From Streptomyces niger (GTDB lineage Bacteria; Actinomycetota; Actinomycetes; Streptomycetales; Streptomycetaceae): DNA of 64,000 nt. Of this stretch, positions 62,528 to 64,000 are shown in pieces. Below the pieces are notes generated by a model. That model searched no databases and was not told where the DNA came from. It saw only the letters and a program-made list of their open reading frames with translations. Position 1 is the first letter of the stretch, and every line of letters begins with the position of its first letter. A program made the position numbers and the translations under genes. Location: the NCBI RefSeq assembly GCF_000718305.1, contig NZ_JOFQ01000003.1, positions 124,001 to 188,000 of the forward strand, in the 5' to 3' direction.

Positions 62528-64000
62528 TCAGCGGGGCCGTACGGGGCGCGGCAGCGCCGCGGCGCGGGTGGCCAGAGTACGGCGGCAGACCTTGCCGGTC
62601 GGACCGAGCGGCATCTCGTCGACGCGGAGCAGGAGTTCGGGGAGTTTGCGGCGCTCCAGGCCGCGGTCCTCCAGGAAAGCGGCGAGCGCGGGCAGCGTGA
62701 GCGCGGGCGCGCCGGGCACCCCGCGGACGCAGGCGCACAGCCGCTCGCCCAGCTCGGGGTCGGGCACGGGGACGCAGACGACCTCGGCGACGGCGGGGTG
62801 GGCCGCCACCTCCCGCTCCACCTCGGCCGGGCTGATGTTCCAGCCGCCGCGCACGACGACCTGCCGGAGCCGGCCCAGCACGTGCAGCCGCCCGGCGGCG
62901 TCGAGCAGCCCGCGGTCGCCGGTGCGGACCCAGCCCGTCGCGGTGCGGTAGCGCGCGTCGAGGTCCGGGCTTGCTACGTAGCACAGCGGGGTCATCGGCC
63001 CCCTGGCGTGGATCTCGCCGGGCTGTCCCGGGCCGAGGGCGGTGCCGTCCTCCGCCGTGATGCGGATCTCCGCGACCGCGGGGTCGGGGCGGCCGGTGCC
63101 CGTCTCCGGTGCGAGGCCGGTTGCCGCGGTGTGGCAGTTGACGCCGTCGGAGGAGCCGTACACGGCGATGACCGGCCGCGCGAACCGCCGGCGGCAGGCG
63201 TCCGCGGTGGCCTGTGGGAGCGCGGCGCCGCTGGCCACGAGCGCCCGCAGGCCGCTGAAGTCCTCGTCGGGGAGCGGTGGGTGGTCGGCGAGGCGGCGGA
63301 GCATGGTCGGCACCCCGAGGACGTGCGTCGGGCGGTGCTCGGTGGTCATGCGCAGCGCGCCGGCCGGATCGAAGGCCTCCTGGACGAGGAGGGTGCCGCC
63401 GAGCGCGGCGACCGTGACGGGCGTGCCGCACGAGCCGAACGACGAGGCGAGCGGGACGAGGACGAGGTGGCGGGGCGGCGTGTCGTCGGTGTGCAGGGCG
63501 CGTACGTACGCGGCCCGGCCGCCCGCCATCGCGTTGTGCGAGTAGGCCACCATTTTCGGCTCGGCCTCGGAGCCGGAGGAGACCAGGATGCGGGCCGGGG
63601 ACTCGGGGTCCGGGGACGCGGGGTGCCGGTCCGGGGACGGTGGGCCGGGCCGTCCGTCGCCGGGGGAGGGCAGCGGCAGTGCGCCGGGGACGGCGTCGCC
63701 GGTGGTGAACACCGCACGTAGGTAGGGCAGTTGGTGCCGCAGTGCGATGTCGGCCGGGGAGGCGAAGACGGCACCGCGGGCCCGGGAGCGGCCGAGCAGA
63801 GCGAGCGTGTCGCGGGTGCCGCGGCCCGGCGGGTACGGCAGCGACACCGCGCCGATCGCCGCCACCGCCAGCTCCGCCGCCACCGCGTCCCGCCCGTTGG
63901 GCAGCCGGATCGCGACGATGTCCCGTTCGCCCAGGCCGGCGGCGGTGAACGTGTCGGCCACACACTGGACACGGGCGGCGAGCGCCGCGTAGTCCAGGAC
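62528..64000 (-). CDS. AMP-binding acyl/aryl-CoA ligase family protein (5' end outside window)
   Basis: The 3' 490 codons of an adenylate-forming enzyme are present; the frame stays open to the right edge ([20 protein letters not shown]), so the true start is beyond 64000. Core motifs include an atypical P-loop-like [20 protein letters not shown] in place of the usual TSGTTGxPKG, then [36 protein letters not shown], and the C-terminal lysine in [11 protein letters not shown]. The altered A3 loop and unusual substrate motif suggest a specialised substrate. It is 10 bp from the convergent gntR stop. Confidence 0.87.
   Translation of the reverse strand, partial: VLDYAALAARVQCVADTFTAAGLGERDIVAIRLPNGRDAVAAELAVAAIGAVSLPYPPGRGTRDTLALLGRSRARGAVFASPADIALRHQLPYLRAVFTTGDAVPGALPLPSPGDGRPGPPSPDRHPASPDPESPARILVSSGSEAEPKMVAYSHNAMAGGRAAYVRALHTDDTPPRHLVLVPLASSFGSCGTPVTVAALGGTLLVQEAFDPAGALRMTTEHRPTHVLGVPTMLRRLADHPPLPDEDFSGLRALVASGAALPQATADACRRRFARPVIAVYGSSDGVNCHTAATGLAPETGTGRPDPAVAEIRITAEDGTALGPGQPGEIHARGPMTPLCYVASPDLDARYRTATGWVRTGDRGLLDAAGRLHVLGRLRQVVVRGGWNISPAEVEREVAAHPAVAEVVCVPVPDPELGERLCACVRGVPGAPALTLPALAAFLEDRGLERRKLPELLLRVDEMPLGPTGKVCRRTLATRAAALPRPVRPR

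Overview
The window is high-GC DNA with GTG/TTG starts, strong GGAG-type ribosome binding sites, frequent ATGA/TGATG start-stop overlaps and dense two-strand coding. Gene content (streptogrisin-type S1 protease, FprA, mycothiol-type DsbA protein, LuxR/HisKA_3 two-component pair, DUF6624 and DUF305/LVIVD genes) points to a Streptomyces or close relative. I found no rRNA, tRNA, CRISPR array or intact insertion sequence.

Layout. 1-2.4 kb: Eis-like acetyltransferase followed by a DegT/DnrJ aminotransferase that runs off the left edge. 2.8-6.8 kb: H-type-lectin-like small protein, SRPBCC protein, a K+/H+ antiporter with its RCK_C regulatory subunit, VanZ protein, ArsR regulator. 6.7-14.9 kb: secreted metallopeptidase, two-component system, FprA reductase, a broken DUF6624 gene, divergent DUF305 lipoprotein and LVIVD protein, TetR regulator. 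15.4-20.4 kb: MarR regulator, DsbA-like protein, ABC-2 exporter pair, secreted serine protease.

20.6-31.9 kb is the most unusual region. Two divergent, tightly coupled operons flank a 322-bp spacer with six 12-bp tandem repeats. The left arm encodes a methyltransferase, a UbiA prenyltransferase and a tocopherol-cyclase-family protein. The right arm encodes 4-hydroxyphenylpyruvate dioxygenase, a UbiE/MenG-type methyltransferase, a geranylgeranyl reductase and an MMPL transporter. Together these match every enzyme class needed to turn 4-hydroxyphenylpyruvate into homogentisate and then a methylated, reduced, cyclised prenyl chromanol. I propose a tocopherol/tocotrienol-like pathway in a non-photosynthetic actinobacterium. 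An XRE-type regulator and an acyl-CoA-dehydrogenase-fold monooxygenase sit beside it.

31.9-45.2 kb is an oxalate catabolic block: formate dehydrogenase FdsGBAD, a truncated acyl-CoA dehydrogenase, formyl-CoA transferase, an ADP-forming-type acyl-CoA synthetase, an OFA-family transporter and oxalyl-CoA decarboxylase. Oxalate enters, is activated and decarboxylated to formyl-CoA, and formate is oxidised to CO2 with NADH production. Repeated ATACAGTAT operator-like sites lie in its control regions.

45.4-50.0 kb holds a TIR-TM-WD40 protein translationally coupled to a lipoprotein and followed by a two-module SLATT (DUF4231) membrane protein, a candidate immune-type module. 50.0-62.5 kb holds two paralogous pairs of mannonate-dehydratase-family and fructuronate-reductase-family enzymes. 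The second pair sits with an MFS transporter, a zinc sugar-acid dehydrogenase and a divergent GntR regulator, suggesting L-gulonate/L-idonate or hexuronate use through 2-keto-3-deoxygluconate. Between the pairs lie a DUF6411-like protein, a LysR/EamA divergent pair and a secreted protein. The right edge cuts an AMP-binding ligase.
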